Shown: piece after piece, positions 42,527 to 53,855 of the stretch
Numbering within the stretch: position 1 is the first letter of the stretch
Layout of the letters: each line of letters opens with the position of its first letter
Assembly: GCA_945911015.1 (NCBI GenBank)
Contig: CAMDZW010000014.1
Coordinates: 1 to 64,000 of the forward strand
Direction: 5' to 3'
Source of the DNA: an uncultured Propionibacteriaceae bacterium
GTDB taxonomy: Bacteria > Actinomycetota > Actinomycetes > Propionibacteriales > Propionibacteriaceae
DNA: 64,000 nt
Position numbers and translations under genes: made by a program
Notes under the pieces: model-generated
Told to the model about the DNA's origin: nothing
Database searches by the model: none
Seen by the model: the letters and a program-made list of their open reading frames with translations, nothing else

Positions 42527-44989
42527 GTGAGGCGTGCTTTTGCCCAGATCAAACATCATCCGTCCCGATTCGGGGCGCTGCTGTTGGCGATCGCGATCAG
42601 TGTCGGCTTCGTGACCACCACGCTGGTCTTCGTGGAAACCGAGTCCGGCTCGATCCGTGACCAGGTCGCCGCCCCGGCCCGTGCCGCCGATGTGGTTATC
42701 AGTCCGGGTGAGTTGCCCTATGAGGACGAGGCCGCGATGGAGGACGTCGCCGATCTCAAGCCGAAACTGGCACAGGAGATTGCCGCCACGGACGGTGTCG
42801 GCGAGGTCGCGGTGGTCCCGACCCAGTACGCCACGGTGGGGGGCCGCCCGATCGAGCTGACCCCTGTGGTGTCGGATGGCCTGCAGTGGCGCAAACTGGC
42901 CGAGGGCGCCTGGCCGCGGACGGCCGACGAGATGGCGATCGACGCCGCACTGGCCGACGAGATCGGCGCGCAGGTGGGCGACACGATCTCGATGACGATC
43001 TGGCGGGCCGATTCGGAGCCGGAGCAGTTCCGCATCAGCGGCATCCTCACCAGCTCGACCTCGCTGCTCAGCGGAGTCAACTACACCGGCACCCTCGCCG
43101 CCGAATCGTTGGTCGACCTGGAGTTCGCCTCCGACGTGATCTGGTTGGTCGATGCCGCCCCCGGCACCGACATCGACGCCCTGGTCGCGCAGCTCAACGC
43201 CATGCTCGATGGCCATGAGGGCTGGTTCGTCGCCCAGACCAGCGACACCTTTGCAACCACACTGGTCAATGACCTGTCCAACGGGGTTGACGTCTTCCGC
43301 ACCATCCTGCTCGTCTTCGGCGCCATCGCGCTGGTCGTGGGGATGTTGATCATCGCCAACACGTTCACCATCCTGATCGCCCAGCGTCGTCGCCAGATCG
43401 GCATGCTGCGTGCCGTGGGCGCCTCGATCGGTCAGGTCCGGCGGGAACTCTTGGTCGAAGCGATCCTGCTCGGCACGATCGGATCCGTCCTGGGCCTGAT
43501 CGGTGGCATCGGACTCGGTGCGATCGCTGCCACGGTCACCGGCTCGATCCACAGCGGTCTTGCGATCCCGTGGACCATCGCCGTGGCCTTCCTGGTCGGC
43601 GTCGTGATCACGGTTCTTGCCGCGTGGCTGCCAAGCTTGCGGACATCACGGATCCGTCCCATGGAAGCTCTGCGGGCGGCCGCAACCGATGACGCCCGCC
43701 TGCATCCTGGGATGATCACCACCATCGTGTCCTGTCTGCTGGTGACTGGTGGCATTGCGCTGCTGGCTCTGGCCGTGACCGCCGATGGCAACCAGACCCT
43801 GCTGGCCGTCGGCTCTGCCGCGTTGCTGGCGCTCGGGGTGCTGCTGGGAGCGGGCTGGTTCGTGCCGGCACTGGTGAAGCTGCTCGGCCTGGCCCCGGCC
43901 AGGATTGGGCCGACCCCCCGCCTGGCGGTCGCCAATGCCGTCCGGAACCCCAAGCGGGCGACGGCAACCTGTTTGGCATTGATGTTGGCCGTCGGTCTGG
44001 TGACGACCCTCCAGGTCGGCACCGCCTCGGTCAAGCAGAGCACTGAGGCCGGGATCAATGATGCCTACCCGGTGCCGCTGATCCTGGACGCCGGCGATGT
44101 CTCGGACACCTTGGTCGACCAGGTCCGGGAGGTCCAGGGCATCACCGGTGCGGCAACCTTGTGGCAGGGCACCCTCGGTCTGTTCGGTGAGGAGTACACC
44201 GTCTCAGGCATCGGCTCCGATGTTGACCAGGTCATCCCCGGGTTGAGCATCGCAGCAGATGAGCTGTTGGTCGATCCGAACATGGCCCTGGCCCAGGGCC
44301 TCGAGGACGGTGACACCATCGAGGCGACCACACCGGCCGGCACGACGATCACCTTGACCGTACGGGTGCACAAGGCCGCCGCCTACGGGTTGCCGGTCGC
44401 CAATCTGGACTCCTTGCGTACGTGGAATGACGGCGAGGTGGTGCCGTCGCGCGTGTGGGCCACGTTGGACAGCCGTGACACCGACGACGCTCGCCAGGTG
44501 ATGGAGGACGTCCAGGCCATCGCTCCGGACGCCTACCTGTCCGGGTCGATTGTGGAGAGCACCCTGCTCACCCAGATCCTTGACATCCTGCTGCTGGTGG
44601 CGACCGGTCTGCTCGGTGCTGCGGTGCTGATTGCGCTGATCGGGGTCGGCAACACCCTCGGCCTGTCGGTGCTGGAACGGACCCGGGAGTCCGGTCTGTT
44701 GCGCGCACTCGGCCTGCAACGAGCCCAGCTGCGCGGCACCCTTGCCATCGAGGCGGTGCTGCTCGCGCTGGCGGGCGCGCTGGTCGGGATCGTCGCCGGC
44801 ATCGGCTTCGGCTGGTTCGGCACCTGGGCGGTGATGGCCGAGATGGAGGAGACGGCCGTCCTCCAGATCCCGTGGGGTCTGATCGGGATTGATGCCGCAA
44901 TCGCCGTGTGTGCAGGGATTCTGGCCTCTGTCCTGCCGGCCCGCCGGGCCGTCTCGGTGCCGCCGACCGTCGCACTGGCCGACGTCTGA
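42527..44989 (+). CDS. FtsX/MacB-like ABC transporter permease with two FtsX domains
   Basis: The 820-residue permease has an N-terminal helix, a long extracytoplasmic MacB-like domain, and FtsX-type helix triplets around residues 265-390 (IANTFTILIAQRRRQIGMLR) and 690-815 (GNTLGLSVLERTRESGLLRAL). It starts with a GTG and pairs with the upstream ATPase. Such pairs export lipoproteins, peptides or drugs, or act as mechanotransmission systems. A hairpin terminator follows. Confidence 0.92.
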   Translation: MRRAFAQIKHHPSRFGALLLAIAISVGFVTTTLVFVETESGSIRDQVAAPARAADVVISPGELPYEDEAAMEDVADLKPKLAQEIAATDGVGEVAVVPTQYATVGGRPIELTPVVSDGLQWRKLAEGAWPRTADEMAIDAALADEIGAQVGDTISMTIWRADSEPEQFRISGILTSSTSLLSGVNYTGTLAAESLVDLEFASDVIWLVDAAPGTDIDALVAQLNAMLDGHEGWFVAQTSDTFATTLVNDLSNGVDVFRTILLVFGAIALVVGMLIIANTFTILIAQRRRQIGMLRAVGASIGQVRRELLVEAILLGTIGSVLGLIGGIGLGAIAATVTGSIHSGLAIPWTIAVAFLVGVVITVLAAWLPSLRTSRIRPMEALRAAATDDARLHPGMITTIVSCLLVTGGIALLALAVTADGNQTLLAVGSAALLALGVLLGAGWFVPALVKLLGLAPARIGPTPRLAVANAVRNPKRATATCLALMLAVGLVTTLQVGTASVKQSTEAGINDAYPVPLILDAGDVSDTLVDQVREVQGITGAATLWQGTLGLFGEEYTVSGIGSDVDQVIPGLSIAADELLVDPNMALAQGLEDGDTIEATTPAGTTITLTVRVHKAAAYGLPVANLDSLRTWNDGEVVPSRVWATLDSRDTDDARQVMEDVQAIAPDAYLSGSIVESTLLTQILDILLLVATGLLGAAVLIALIGVGNTLGLSVLERTRESGLLRALGLQRAQLRGTLAIEAVLLALAGALVGIVAGIGFGWFGTWAVMAEMEETAVLQIPWGLIGIDAAIAVCAGILASVLPARRAVSVPPTVALADV

Positions 44990-45012
44990 CAGCGCGAGTC
45001 CACCAGACAGCA

Positions 45013-45053
45013 CAACAGCGGCTGACCTCGCGGTCAGCCGCTGTTGGCTTTGT
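45013..45053 (+). terminator. Rho-independent terminator after the ABC pair
   Basis: A perfect 15-bp stem (CAACAGCGGCTGACC and its complement at 45032-45046) has a TCGC loop and is followed by GCTTTGT. It ends the permease transcript before the convergent binding-protein gene. Confidence 0.88.
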
Positions 45054-45126
45054 ACGGCGTGGTGGGCCACCGTACGCCCGGATCACAGAACAGCTGTGGT
45101 CCCGTCAGCCGGGGGCCTCACCGACC

Positions 45127-46920
45127 TCACTCCTCCACAGTGACATTCTTGGTCGTCATCACCGAGGAGTACATCCACGGCTTGAGGTTCTTCACCACAG
45201 GCTTGACCAGCAGGTTGTACCCACCCCACAGCGCCGGGATGATCGTGTAGTACTGGTTGAACATGCTGGCCGCCTCGATGAGGGCAGCCTGGCGCTCGGC
45301 GTCATCCTCGATGGCCAGGGCCGCCGCACCGGCGTCACGAGCCTCCTCGAACTCCTTGTCGTAGTGGCCCTCGGCGATCTTCAGTCGGTCCTCGACACTC
45401 GCCTGATTGTCGACAGCCTCCTTCATCTCCTTGGCGACGTCCGGCGGCAACAGCATGGAGCCGTAGTAGTTCGGGGCCGCCGGCACCTTGCCCAGGACGA
45501 ACTTGTACATCGTGGGCGGGGAGACCGCCACGTTGTTCATGAAGAAGCCACAGTAGTCATCGCCGTGGACCTGAGTGCGCTTGTCGGAGTAGACGCCGAT
45601 CTCGGTGACGTCGTACCGGACGTCGAGACCGAGGTTGTCGCGCCACCCCTTGGCCAGCGCCTCGGTCCACGGAGCGTTCATGTAGTCGAGCAGGTAGACC
45701 GTCGGTGCCCCCTTGCCGTCAGGGAAACCGGCCTCTGCGAGCAAGCTCTTGGCCCGGTCCACGTCATAAGGGATCTGGAAGACCTTCTCGTAGTCGACGA
45801 TGGCGTTCGGCACCAGCGACGGGCCAGCGATGGCGGGCTTGCCGATGTCACCGAGAGTCTCACGGTCGATCGAGATGGCCAGAGCCTCCCGGACACGGAT
45901 GTCGTACAGGAACGGGTTCTCGCTGGCCATCACATTGAGCTGACGGATCTGGTTCGTCGGCGAGGTCACCAGTTCGTCGGCCACATCGGAGGTGGTGACA
46001 GCTTCGAGGTCGTCCTCGATGCGACCGGTGATGTGCAGGTCGCCCTGCTGGTAGGCCAGCAGGTCAGCGGTGGTGCCGCCGTCGTTGAACGTGATCTCCC
46101 ACCGTGCAATGTGGTACGAGTCGGTGTCCCAGTACTCCTCGTTCGGCAGCAGCGTCGCACCCTGGTTCACGCGGAAGCTGTCCAGGATGTAGGGACCGTT
46201 GGAGACCCAGCCGTCCGGATCGAGCCAGGCATCACCCTTTTCCTCGGTGGAGGCCGGATGCAGCGGCAGGCAGGAGTACTGGGCGAATTCGATCAGGGCG
46301 TCCGGGTTCGGCTGCTCCAGGGTGACCTCGAAGGTCTTCTCGTCGACGGCCTTCGCGCCCACGGTGGAGAAGTCGTCGGTGGCACCCTCGCGGTATTCCA
46401 GACCGCCGACCACAGTGAGGCTGGTGATCGGGAAGGACGGCGTACCCTCGCCGCCGATGCCCGGAGTGAGGGCCCGCTTGAAGTTCCACTCGAAGTCCTC
46501 GGCGGTGACCGGATCACCGTTGGACCACTTCGCGTTGTCGCGCAGGTGGAAGGTGTAGGTCAGGCCGTCGTCGGACACGTCCCATGACTCGGCGACACCT
46601 CCGACGACCTGGGAGGGATCGTCGACGTCGATGACAACCAGACCCTCCCACAGGCCGATCTGGATGATCTGGCCGAAGGAGGAGTTGCCCGAACGGTGCG
46701 GGTCGAGGAAGGCGACCGGCATCATCGACTGCTTCAAGGTGCCACTCTTGCCACCCTCGTTGCCGCCATTGCCGCCGTCACCGCCATTGCCGCCATTGCC
46801 ACCGCCGTTGTCGAAGCCACAGGCCGTGGCTGCCACCGCTGCGGTCGCCATGGAGGCGGCGAGCAGGGAACGACGTCCGAGCGTGACGCCCTTGGTGATC
46901 GTTTCGGGACCTGGATTCAT
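45127..46920 (-). CDS. Peptide/nickel-type ABC transporter substrate-binding lipoprotein
   Basis: This SBP_bac_5 (DppA/OppA-like) protein of about 597 residues has a twin-arginine-like lipoprotein signal (LGRRSLLAASMATAAVAATAC), then a Gly/Asn-rich spacer (GGNGGNGGDGG). LRDNAKWSNGDPVTAEDFEW is the family hallmark and VREALAISIDRETLGDIG occurs in the middle. The ATG at 46920 follows a GGGG ribosome site. It is the last gene of the four-gene importer operon, after a 105-bp gap with a palindrome. Confidence 0.93.
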   Translation of the reverse strand: MNPGPETITKGVTLGRRSLLAASMATAAVAATACGFDNGGGNGGNGGDGGNGGNEGGKSGTLKQSMMPVAFLDPHRSGNSSFGQIIQIGLWEGLVVIDVDDPSQVVGGVAESWDVSDDGLTYTFHLRDNAKWSNGDPVTAEDFEWNFKRALTPGIGGEGTPSFPITSLTVVGGLEYREGATDDFSTVGAKAVDEKTFEVTLEQPNPDALIEFAQYSCLPLHPASTEEKGDAWLDPDGWVSNGPYILDSFRVNQGATLLPNEEYWDTDSYHIARWEITFNDGGTTADLLAYQQGDLHITGRIEDDLEAVTTSDVADELVTSPTNQIRQLNVMASENPFLYDIRVREALAISIDRETLGDIGKPAIAGPSLVPNAIVDYEKVFQIPYDVDRAKSLLAEAGFPDGKGAPTVYLLDYMNAPWTEALAKGWRDNLGLDVRYDVTEIGVYSDKRTQVHGDDYCGFFMNNVAVSPPTMYKFVLGKVPAAPNYYGSMLLPPDVAKEMKEAVDNQASVEDRLKIAEGHYDKEFEEARDAGAAALAIEDDAERQAALIEAASMFNQYYTIIPALWGGYNLLVKPVVKNLKPWMYSSVMTTKNVTVEE

Positions 46921-46938
46921 TGTTACCCCTTGTGCCAT

Positions 46939-46955
46939 GGCTCAACGATTGAGCC
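46939..46955. promoter_or_regulatory. Palindrome upstream of the binding-protein gene
   Basis: GGCTCAACGATTGAGCC is a perfect 17-bp palindrome in the gap between the fused-ATPase and binding-protein genes. A related site, TCAATC-(6)-GATTGA, lies at 50788-50805 before dppB and also begins with GGCTCAATC when read on the minus strand. They may be operators of a common regulator or RNA stem structures. Confidence 0.5.
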
Positions 46956-47025
46956 GATTTGCTCCATCGCCCGCTCCGACGCGAGCGATGGGTTGATGAT
47001 GATTTTCTGTTGTCGTGTTGCGGTG

Positions 47026-48806
<1,781 letters not shown>

Positions 48807-48810
<4 letters not shown>

Positions 48811-49721
48811 GCGTGGTCCTCCTCGGACGAGTCGAAGGCGTCGCGCAGTCCGTCACCGACCCAGGTGAAGGAGAGCACGGTCAGGCCGAACAGCACCAGC
48901 GGTGCAGCGATCATGTGGGGATGGGCGAGGACGTAGATGTAGCCCTCGACGATCATGCCGCCCCACGAGGGCATCGGTGGCGCCACACCCAGACCCATCA
49001 ACGCCAGACCTGACTCGGCGATGATGGCGCCGGGGATGCCGAAGCTGACGGTCACCAGCATCGGTGCGATCGCGTTGGGCAGGATGTGCCGTACGGCGAT
49101 CGACACCGGCGAGGTGCCGATGGAGCGAGAGGCCTCGACGTAGTCGTAGTTCTTGATCTTCAGCACCTGGGCGCGGACCAGACGGGCCTGGCCGACCCAG
49201 CCGGCGATGCCGATCGCGAGGATGATCGCAATGATCGACCGACCCATGATGACAACCATGATGACCGAGAAGAGGTAACCGGGGAAGCAGTACATGACGT
49301 CGGTGACCGCCATCAGCGCGCCCTCGATCCGGCCGCCCTTCCAGCCGGCCCACAGGCCGATGATCAACGCGACCAGCAGACCCAGCAGTTCGGCGGTGAA
49401 ACCGATGATCAGCGCCGTGCGCAGGCTGAACAGCATCCGAGAGAACACGTCGCGCCCGAGCTGGTCGGTGCCCAGCAGATGGCTCTCCGACAGCGGTGCG
49501 GCAAACCGGTTGGTGACGTCCATGTCGTCATAGCCGTACGGTGCCACCAACGGCGCGATGATCGAGACCAGGATCAGCAGACCGATGAAGAAGAGGCTGC
49601 CGAAGGCCAACTTGTTGCGCCGGAATCGGGCCCAGCTGCGGCCCAGTTCGCTCTGCCCCTTGGGTCGCTTGACCTCGTCGCGGTCGGTGGCAGCGGTTTC
49701 GTCCACAAGTTCGGCGGTCAT
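48807..49721 (-). CDS. Peptide-type ABC transporter permease (DppC-like)
   Basis: The 304-residue permease has six transmembrane helices and the EAA-loop GTSPVSIAVRHILPNAIAPM. An N-terminal cytoplasmic stretch precedes LGRSWARFRRNKLAFGSLFF, the usual DppC/OppC start. Both ends overlap its neighbours by four bases, in one operon. Confidence 0.94.
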
Positions 49722-50770
49722 ACTCGCGTCCCTCCGATGGCAACGACGGTTTCAGTGGAGTCGGTGGACATGCCCGTGGAGACCTTGGGCTGGCCGGGCC
49801 GCTTCGCCCGTCGCGATCCCTTGTTGCCGCTCTGTTCGAGTCGGATCCGTGGATCGAGCAGGCCATAGGCGATGTCGACCAGGAGGTTCATCACCATCAG
49901 GATGATCGCGAAGAACATGGTCGCGCCCATCAGCAGGGGCATGTCGCGCTGGCGGGCTGCCGAGCTGAACAGGCGTCCCAGACCTGGGATGCCGAGCAGT
50001 ACCTCGACGAACACGGTGCCGGTGGCGAGTCCGGCGAAGATCGGGCCGACCACGGTGACCAGGGGGATCATCGAATTGCGCAACACATGTCGGATCAGCA
50101 CGGTGCGCTGGGTGCCGCCCTTGGCCAGCGCCGCGACCACGTATTCGTCACGCAGTGCTTCCAGCATGGAGGAACGGACATAGCGGGCGAGGACGGCCGT
50201 TGGCTGCACGGCCAGAGCAATGACCGGGATGATCATGTACTCCGGCCCCTTCCAGCCTCGTACGGGTAGGACGTTCAACCCCACTGAGAAGATCAACACC
50301 AGCAGCAGTGCGAAGAGATAACCCGGCAGCGCCTGAATCGTGGTCAGCGTGAACAGCGAGCCGTAGTCAGCCAGCTTGTCCTTCTTGACCGCGGCGAGCA
50401 TGCCGATCGGGATGGCAATGACCAGGGTCAGCAATGTCGCTGGTATCGCCAGGGTGAGGGAGACCGGGAACGCTTCACCGATCAGCTCTTCCACCGAGGC
50501 CTGCGGATACTTGTAGGTGGGGCCCATGTCCCAGGTCACCAGGCCCTTCATGAAACTGAGGTACTGCTGCCAGGCGGGCCGCTGGTCGCCCTGGTTGACG
50601 GCCGCCTCGCCGCCGTCGACCATGCCGACGTCACCGTAGATCGTGGAACCGGCGTTGGAGAGCTCGCTGAACGAGCCCGGCACCATCTGGAGCAGGACGA
50701 ACGTGATCAACGAGACCGCGACCAGCGAGAGCACCATCCTCACCAGTCGGCGAGCCATGTATCCGAGCAC
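49718..50770 (-). CDS. Peptide-type ABC transporter permease (DppB-like)
   Basis: The ~350-residue permease has six helices and the EAA loop TQRTVLIRHVLRNSMIPL. I read the start as the GTG at 50770 (LGYMARRLVRM is the usual DppB opening) with AGGTAGG before it; the ATG at 50758 is an alternative. It is the first gene of the operon. Its 240-bp upstream region (50771-51012) contains a partial palindrome and the presumed promoter, and no gene. Confidence 0.93.
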   Translation of the reverse strand: MLGYMARRLVRMVLSLVAVSLITFVLLQMVPGSFSELSNAGSTIYGDVGMVDGGEAAVNQGDQRPAWQQYLSFMKGLVTWDMGPTYKYPQASVEELIGEAFPVSLTLAIPATLLTLVIAIPIGMLAAVKKDKLADYGSLFTLTTIQALPGYLFALLLVLIFSVGLNVLPVRGWKGPEYMIIPVIALAVQPTAVLARYVRSSMLEALRDEYVVAALAKGGTQRTVLIRHVLRNSMIPLVTVVGPIFAGLATGTVFVEVLLGIPGLGRLFSSAARQRDMPLLMGATMFFAIILMVMNLLVDIAYGLLDPRIRLEQSGNKGSRRAKRPGQPKVSTGMSTDSTETVVAIGGTRV

Positions 50771-50787
50771 GACGTTCCACCTACCTT

Positions 50788-50805
50788 TCAATCGTTCGTG
50801 ATTGA
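50788..50805. promoter_or_regulatory. Inverted repeat upstream of the dppB-like gene
   Basis: TCAATC and GATTGA arms are six bases apart, 18 bp before the dppB-like start. Read on the minus strand the site begins GGCTCAATC, as does the palindrome at 46939-46955. Its position fits an operator. Which regulator binds is unknown. Confidence 0.45.
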
Positions 50806-51012
50806 GCCAGCACACATGCTGACTCGCTGGATTGTCAATGGTCGTGATGAATCAGTGACCTTGCCGGACATCACTGGCCTCATCGGTGCCACATTCTCGT
50901 CAGTGCAGAAACCTGTCGCTTTCAAGCAGACCGCCCCCATGGGCCGCAGCTCGACGACGAGCGCGCCTGTTCGGTCATGCACCTGACAAAAGTAAATCGT
51001 CTGGACTATAAC

Positions 51013-52134
51013 TTAGGCCTGGAGTGCAGCGGGCAACCTCCAGTCCGGTCGGGAACTGAGCCTCGCAGCGATGTTCATCGGTACGGCTCGTGACACCACA
51101 CCACCGTCGATCTGGCCCACCGCCCGTTGCCAGATCAGGTCGGCTGCCATTTCGCCGACCCCGTCCCACGGCGGTTGGACCGAGGTCACATAGGGGCTGC
51201 GGGCCTCGGGCAGGTCCTCGAAGCCGACCATCGCCGGCAGCTGGTCCTCGGGCAGGCCAGCCTCGGCCCAGGCACGGAGGAAGGCCGAGATGGACCAGTC
51301 ATCAACGCCGACGAAGGCATCGAACTCGTGACGACGCTCGATGGCGCGTTGCGCGACGACATCAGCCATCACTCGCGGAAGCGTCGGATCCATCTGCTCG
51401 GCGTCCTCCTCAACCAGATGGATGCAGATCCCGTCGACACCAGTCGCTTCGCGCACCGCAGTCCGCCACCCCTCCTCGCGAGATCCGGCCCAGCTTCCCG
51501 GTCGGCGCAGGTGCGGCAGGTGTCGGGAGAGGAACCCGATCCGGCGGAACCCTCGCTCCAGCAGGTGATTGGCTGCATCCCGCCCCCCGCCGATCTCGTC
51601 GAACGCCACCCGGTCAGCGGTTTCGGGATGGCCGTACGGCCAGTCGCCATCGGTGGCTCGATAACTGAATGCGACGACGGGCACACTGACGTCGCCCCGC
51701 AGTGCTTCGACGAACTCGAACACGCCCACCGTGCCCGGCGGCAAGTGATCGGGATCCGGGTCGGTGCTGACCAGACTGACCCCGCCGCGCTCGGACACGC
51801 GCCGCTCGAATCCACGCTGGATCTCGCCGATGTGCGACTCGGTCGAGGAGAGTTCGCGCGACCTGGTGAGCAGGACGAAGATGCCCCCGGCAAGCTCGGG
51901 AGGACTCTGATCGGAGACGAAGACACCGGTGCGGGCCGTGGCTGTCAGGATGCCGGCCTCGATGAGCGGACGGAGCGCATTTTGGGCCGTGTCCCGGGAC
52001 AGGTCGAACTGTGCACCGAGCTCGCGCAGCCCGGGCAAGCTGACGCCGGGCGCGTAGAGACCACTGCGGATCCCCTCCCGCACGTACTCCACCAACGCCT
52101 GACGCCGTTGCGCTGCACTCAACTCTTGAGTCAT
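51013..52134 (-). CDS. GntR-type HTH regulator with LacI-like sensor domain
   Basis: The 373-residue protein has an N-terminal GntR winged helix (VREGIRSGLYAPGVSLPGLR, ELGAQFDLSRDTAQNALRPL) and a periplasmic-binding-protein-like LacI sensor domain (IGFLSRHLPHLRR, FDAFVGVDDWSISAFLRAW, MVGFEDLPEA). This is the AraR-type architecture. The ligand may be a sugar or related molecule. Two palindromic sites lie just upstream for likely autoregulation. It is transcribed in the same direction as the importer operon downstream. Confidence 0.9.
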   Translation of the reverse strand: MTQELSAAQRRQALVEYVREGIRSGLYAPGVSLPGLRELGAQFDLSRDTAQNALRPLIEAGILTATARTGVFVSDQSPPELAGGIFVLLTRSRELSSTESHIGEIQRGFERRVSERGGVSLVSTDPDPDHLPPGTVGVFEFVEALRGDVSVPVVAFSYRATDGDWPYGHPETADRVAFDEIGGGRDAANHLLERGFRRIGFLSRHLPHLRRPGSWAGSREEGWRTAVREATGVDGICIHLVEEDAEQMDPTLPRVMADVVAQRAIERRHEFDAFVGVDDWSISAFLRAWAEAGLPEDQLPAMVGFEDLPEARSPYVTSVQPPWDGVGEMAADLIWQRAVGQIDGGVVSRAVPMNIAARLSSRPDWRLPAALQA

Positions 52135-52170
52135 CCCTGCCTCTCGCGGTCCGCCCCCAGCTGCGAATCC

Positions 52171-52205
52171 GACAGCTGTCAGGCTAAGAACGTCTGACAG
52201 CTGTC
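52171..52205. promoter_or_regulatory. Twin palindromic operators of the GntR/LacI-type regulator
   Basis: GACAGCTGTC occurs twice, at 52171-52180 and 52196-52205. The copies are 25 bp apart centre to centre, and each is flanked by matching CAG/CTG bases on the inner side, so the whole block is also an inverted repeat. It lies 37-71 bp before the regulator start, in the right place for autorepression by a dimer or tetramer. Confidence 0.75.
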
Positions 52206-52291
52206 GTCAAGGGGTTGTGTCCCAATCGTTGCTTCCGTGGACACCCGGGCAGTGTGAGCGGCGGCAGAGACCGTGATCGTCGAGCGCAGCG

Positions 52292-52696
52292 TCAGTGGTG
52301 GTCGAGGTACCGTTTCAGGAAGAATTTGAGGTCGCCGGTTTCGCCGTCACGACCGCCACGGGAGACGACGAGTGGCGGCAGGATCGGCTCCAGACGTGCA
52401 CCACGGATCCTTTCCAAGAAACCGCCGGGAACCACGAGTACGTAGTACTCACCGCCGGTGCCGATGGCGACGGACTTGTTCTCCTTCAAGTACCAACCCT
52501 GTCGGTCGGTCCGCACCACGGTGGTGGTGCCGATCAGGGTCGCCTGGAGTGGTTCGGGCGGCAGGCCACGGCGCTGGGCCTCGGCCACGAACTCGTCGAT
52601 CAGGACTTGGGCCTTGACCGATTCGGAGCGCTCGTGGGCCGCAGCGAGGTCAGCACGCAGGGCAGCACCCTCCGCACGCGTCGGCCGTTCACTCAT
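52292..52696 (-). CDS. Conserved actinobacterial hypothetical protein
   Basis: The ~134-residue protein starts at an ATG (ERPTRAEGAALRADLAAAHE). It has a helical first half (AQVLIDEFVAEAQRRGLPPE) and a strand-rich second half (GWYLKENKSVAIGTGGEYYV, LKFFLKRYLDHH). No signal or membrane segment is visible. I do not recognise the family. It is convergent with nothing and is divergent from the dehydratase gene. Confidence 0.75.
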   Translation of the reverse strand: MSERPTRAEGAALRADLAAAHERSESVKAQVLIDEFVAEAQRRGLPPEPLQATLIGTTTVVRTDRQGWYLKENKSVAIGTGGEYYVLVVPGGFLERIRGARLEPILPPLVVSRGGRDGETGDLKFFLKRYLDHH

Positions 52697-52798
52697 GGGC
52701 AGGTGTCTACCACAGCCTCGCCCCGGCCCTGGCATCGCCCGAACCCGGCGGGGGACCGTCGCGGCACGAGCCCGTACGGGAGGTCGTACGCTCAGATC

Positions 52799-53764
52799 AT
52801 GGACGTTCCCACAGCCGCCGATGTCGCCTCCGCCGCCGACCTGTTGGCCGGTGTTGCCCACCGTACGCCGGTGATGACCTCACGCACCCTCGACGAGCGG
52901 CTCCAGGCGCAGGTGTTCTTCAAGTGCGAGAACTTCCAGCGCATGGGGGCGTTCAAGTTCCGGGGTGGATACAACGCCATTTCACGCCTGACCGAGGCAG
53001 AAAAGTCCGGCGGCGTGGTGGCGTTCTCCTCGGGCAACCATGCTCAGGCCATCGCACTGGCCGCCCAGCTGCACGGGGTCCGCGCGACCATCGTCATGCC
53101 GCATGACGCACCCGAGGTCAAGGTGGCCGCGACCGCTGGCTATGGCGCCGACATCGTGCGGTACGACCGCTACACCGAGGATCGCCGCGAAGTCGCCGCC
53201 CGGGTGGCCGGTGAGCGCGGCGCGGTGCTGATCCCGCCGTACAACCATCCACAGGTGATCGCCGGGCAGGGGACCGCAGCCAAGGAGCTGATCGAGGATG
53301 CCGGCCCCCTGGACCTGCTCGTCGCCCCTCTGGGCGGAGGTGGACTGCTCGGCGGCACAGCCCTGGCCGCGGCCGAATGGTCCCCGGGTTGTCAGGTGAT
53401 CGGGGTCGAACCGGAGACCGGCAATGACGGCCAACTTTCCTTGCAACGCGGGGAAATCGTCACCATCGAGACACCACGGACGATCGCCGACGGCACCCAG
53501 ACCACCGAGCTCGGTCCGCTGACGTTCGCCATCCTGCGCGACACCGGCGCCGAAGTCGTCACCGTCACCGACGACCAGATCGTCGAGGCGATGCGGTTCC
53601 TCGCAGAGCGGATGAAGCTGGTCATCGAGCCGTCGGGGGCCTCGAGCCTGGCCGGCCTGCTCACCCTGGCTGCCGACACCGTGATCGGGAAGCGGATCGG
53701 AGTGATCCTGTCCGGCGGCAATGTCGACCTCACCCGCTTTGCCCATTTGGTCCAGTCCCAGTAG
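52799..53764 (+). CDS. PLP-dependent threonine/serine dehydratase or serine racemase-like enzyme
   Basis: The 321-residue fold-type II enzyme has the PLP lysine motif GAFKFRGGYNA, AFSSGNHAQAIALAAQLHG, APLGGGGLLGG for phosphate binding and a VILSGGNVDL end. The short length without an ACT domain fits the serine racemase/3-hydroxyaspartate ammonia-lyase/catabolic dehydratase group, not biosynthetic IlvA. The exact substrate cannot be fixed from sequence. Confidence 0.9.
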   Translation: MDVPTAADVASAADLLAGVAHRTPVMTSRTLDERLQAQVFFKCENFQRMGAFKFRGGYNAISRLTEAEKSGGVVAFSSGNHAQAIALAAQLHGVRATIVMPHDAPEVKVAATAGYGADIVRYDRYTEDRREVAARVAGERGAVLIPPYNHPQVIAGQGTAAKELIEDAGPLDLLVAPLGGGGLLGGTALAAAEWSPGCQVIGVEPETGNDGQLSLQRGEIVTIETPRTIADGTQTTELGPLTFAILRDTGAEVVTVTDDQIVEAMRFLAERMKLVIEPSGASSLAGLLTLAADTVIGKRIGVILSGGNVDLTRFAHLVQSQ

Positions 53765-53855
53765 CCACTACCACCATCGGGGACCACGATGCACAAACAC
53801 AGTGATTGCCCCTGAAACCCTTCCCTTTCCTCATCATTCGCGCGAGGATGGAGGA

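Noticed and set aside
41543..43552. 669-codon minus-strand open frame opposite the ABC pair
   Set aside because: Same low-complexity shadow composition, and the plus-strand genes have all ABC motifs.
44908..46587. 559-codon plus-strand open frame opposite the binding-protein gene
   Set aside because: Val/Gly/His-rich shadow with no start context; the minus-strand protein has a lipoprotein signal and family motifs.
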